Of a DNA stretch of 6,077 bases, positions 5,137 to 6,077 are shown in pieces. The stretch is from positions 1 through 6,077 of the forward strand of contig JAFVWG010000253.1 of the NCBI GenBank assembly GCA_017501805.1, given 5' to 3'. The DNA is from Oscillospiraceae bacterium (lineage in GTDB: Bacteria; Bacillota; Clostridia; Oscillospirales; Oscillospiraceae). Every line of letters starts with the position of its first letter. Within the stretch, counting starts at the first letter, position 1. Under the pieces are notes generated by a model. It had not been told where the DNA came from. It ran no database searches and saw only the letters and a program-made list of their open reading frames with translations. Position numbers and translations under genes: made by a program.

Positions 5137-6077
5137 ATGCAGCCTTATCTGGACAGCTTGATCGCATACGCGCTCCGCGAGGGACTTATCGCGGAGGACG
5201 ACCGCATCTGGGCACAGAACCGTTTGCTGGACTTTCTCGGTGAAGACGCCTGTGCGCCCGCGCAGACGCCCCTGACCGATGACATCGAAGAGATCCTGAA
5301 AGGACTGGAGGACTTCGCCGCGGCAAAGGGTCTGATCACCGATACGACCGCCTCGCGCGACCGTTTCGATGCGCAGCTTATGGGTGTTCTCACCCCGCGT
5401 CCGAGTGAGGTGCGCCGCGCCTTCCGCGAGGCATATCAAAACGCTCCCGAGCAGGCAACGGACTTCTACTACCGCTTCTGCCGCTCAACCGGCTATATCC
5501 GCGCCGCGCGCATCGCGCGCGATGTGCGCTGGAAATACGACAGCGAATTCGGCGAAATCGACATCACGATCAACCTCTCCAAGCCGGAGAAGGACCCGCG
5601 TGACGTTGCCGCCGCGCTGCACGCGCCGCAGGTGTCCTATCCCAAGTGCCTGCTCTGTGAAGAAAACGAGGGCTACGCGGGACGCCTCGACCATCCCGGC
5701 CGAAGCAACCACCGCATCCTGCCGGTCACGATCGGCGGAGCGCCCTGGTACTGGCAGTATTCGCCCTATACCTACTACAACGAGCACTGCATCGTCTTCA
5801 ATTCCCAACACACCCCGATGTGCGTGGACGGACGCGTGTTCGGAAAGCTCTTTGATTTTCTGGATGCCTTCCCGCACTACTTCATCGGCTCAAACGCGGG
5901 GCTTCCCATCGTAGGCGGCAGCATCCTCTCCCACGAGCATTTCCAGGGCGGTCGCTACGTCTTTGCGATGGAGACCGCGCCCGTAGAGGAGACGTTCTCC
6001 TTCGACGGCTTTGAGGATATCGAAGCGGGCATCGTCAAATGGCCGCTGAGCGTCATCCGTCTGCGCGGAGCGGACCG
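5137..6077 (+). CDS. galT: UDP-glucose--hexose-1-phosphate uridylyltransferase, class II (3' end cut off)
   Basis: Leloir-pathway enzyme that exchanges UMP between UDP-glucose and galactose-1-phosphate, giving glucose-1-phosphate and UDP-galactose, in the cytoplasm. About 313 residues are visible, open to the right edge; the Firmicutes class II family is about 500 long, so roughly 185 are missing. Seen: N-terminal MQPYLDSLIAYALREGLI; LMGVLTPRPSEVRRAF, a typical N-terminal stretch of class II GalT; YPKCLLCEENEGYAGR with Cys171 and Cys174; SPYTYYNEHCIVF; and FIGSNAGLPIVGGSILSHEHFQGG. In the last, His266-Glu-His268-Phe-Gln replaces the HPHxQ of class I enzymes, and His268 is the likely UMP-carrying nucleophile. 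The ATG at 5137 has GAGGTGA 6 bases upstream. It is 18 bp after pgi in the same operon. No galK or galE is in the window, and they may lie downstream. Confidence 0.93.
   Translation, partial: MQPYLDSLIAYALREGLIAEDDRIWAQNRLLDFLGEDACAPAQTPLTDDIEEILKGLEDFAAAKGLITDTTASRDRFDAQLMGVLTPRPSEVRRAFREAYQNAPEQATDFYYRFCRSTGYIRAARIARDVRWKYDSEFGEIDITINLSKPEKDPRDVAAALHAPQVSYPKCLLCEENEGYAGRLDHPGRSNHRILPVTIGGAPWYWQYSPYTYYNEHCIVFNSQHTPMCVDGRVFGKLFDFLDAFPHYFIGSNAGLPIVGGSILSHEHFQGGRYVFAMETAPVEETFSFDGFEDIEAGIVKWPLSVIRLRGAD

Noticed and set aside
3772..5439. A 555-codon open frame on the minus strand, antisense to the whole of pgi.
   Set aside because: It mirrors the third-position GC bias of pgi, shows no recognisable domain, and lies opposite a complete gene with all catalytic residues. 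It is a high-GC shadow.
1..6077. CRISPR arrays, tRNA/rRNA genes, insertion sequences or a novel defence system.
   Set aside because: Nearly every base belongs to a recognised metabolic gene or the short control region. No spaced repeats, transposase, structured RNA or defence-type domains were found.

Overview
The window looks like a stretch of chromosome from a GC-rich anaerobic Clostridia-type Firmicute, probably a gut or rumen bacterium. The inference rests on strong GGAGG-type ribosome binding sites on nearly every gene, sigma-A-like promoters, a 431-residue Firmicutes-style glucose-6-phosphate isomerase, a class II (Firmicutes-type) galactose-1-phosphate uridylyltransferase and an oxygen-sensitive Fe-S hydro-lyase. 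The genus cannot be named from the sequence alone. Coding density is very high and no mobile element, RNA gene, CRISPR array or phage gene is visible.

Layout: two divergent gene sets leave a 137-bp control region (about 2394-2530). Leftwards (minus strand) run a sugar-phosphate nucleotidyltransferase-like gene (1482-2393), then the alpha (558-1457) and beta (1-561, cut by the window edge) subunits of an L(+)-tartrate dehydratase / class I fumarase-type enzyme. The alpha stop and beta start overlap as ATGA. Rightwards (plus strand) run a eukaryotic-type hexokinase (2531-3796), glucose-6-phosphate isomerase (3823-5118) and the first two thirds of galT (5137 to the right edge), with gaps of only 26 and 18 bp.

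The control region holds two well-formed promoters back to back: TTGAAA-17-TATAAT leftwards and TTGACC-17-(TGC)TATACT rightwards, with their -35 boxes only 12 bp apart. A 20-bp-spaced repeat of TTCCGAA overlaps the rightward promoter and could be an operator.

The rightward operon makes sense as hexose entry: hexokinase makes glucose-6-phosphate, Pgi converts it to fructose-6-phosphate for glycolysis, and GalT belongs to the Leloir route for galactose. Together they would suit use of a disaccharide such as lactose. The leftward set is less coherent: a nucleotidyltransferase of unknown sugar specificity followed by a dicarboxylate hydro-lyase. The region is mostly ordinary central metabolism. 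The points worth a second look are the eukaryotic-type hexokinase and its altered sugar loop, the tight divergent promoters, the repeat-like operator, and a duplicated start region before the alpha subunit gene.
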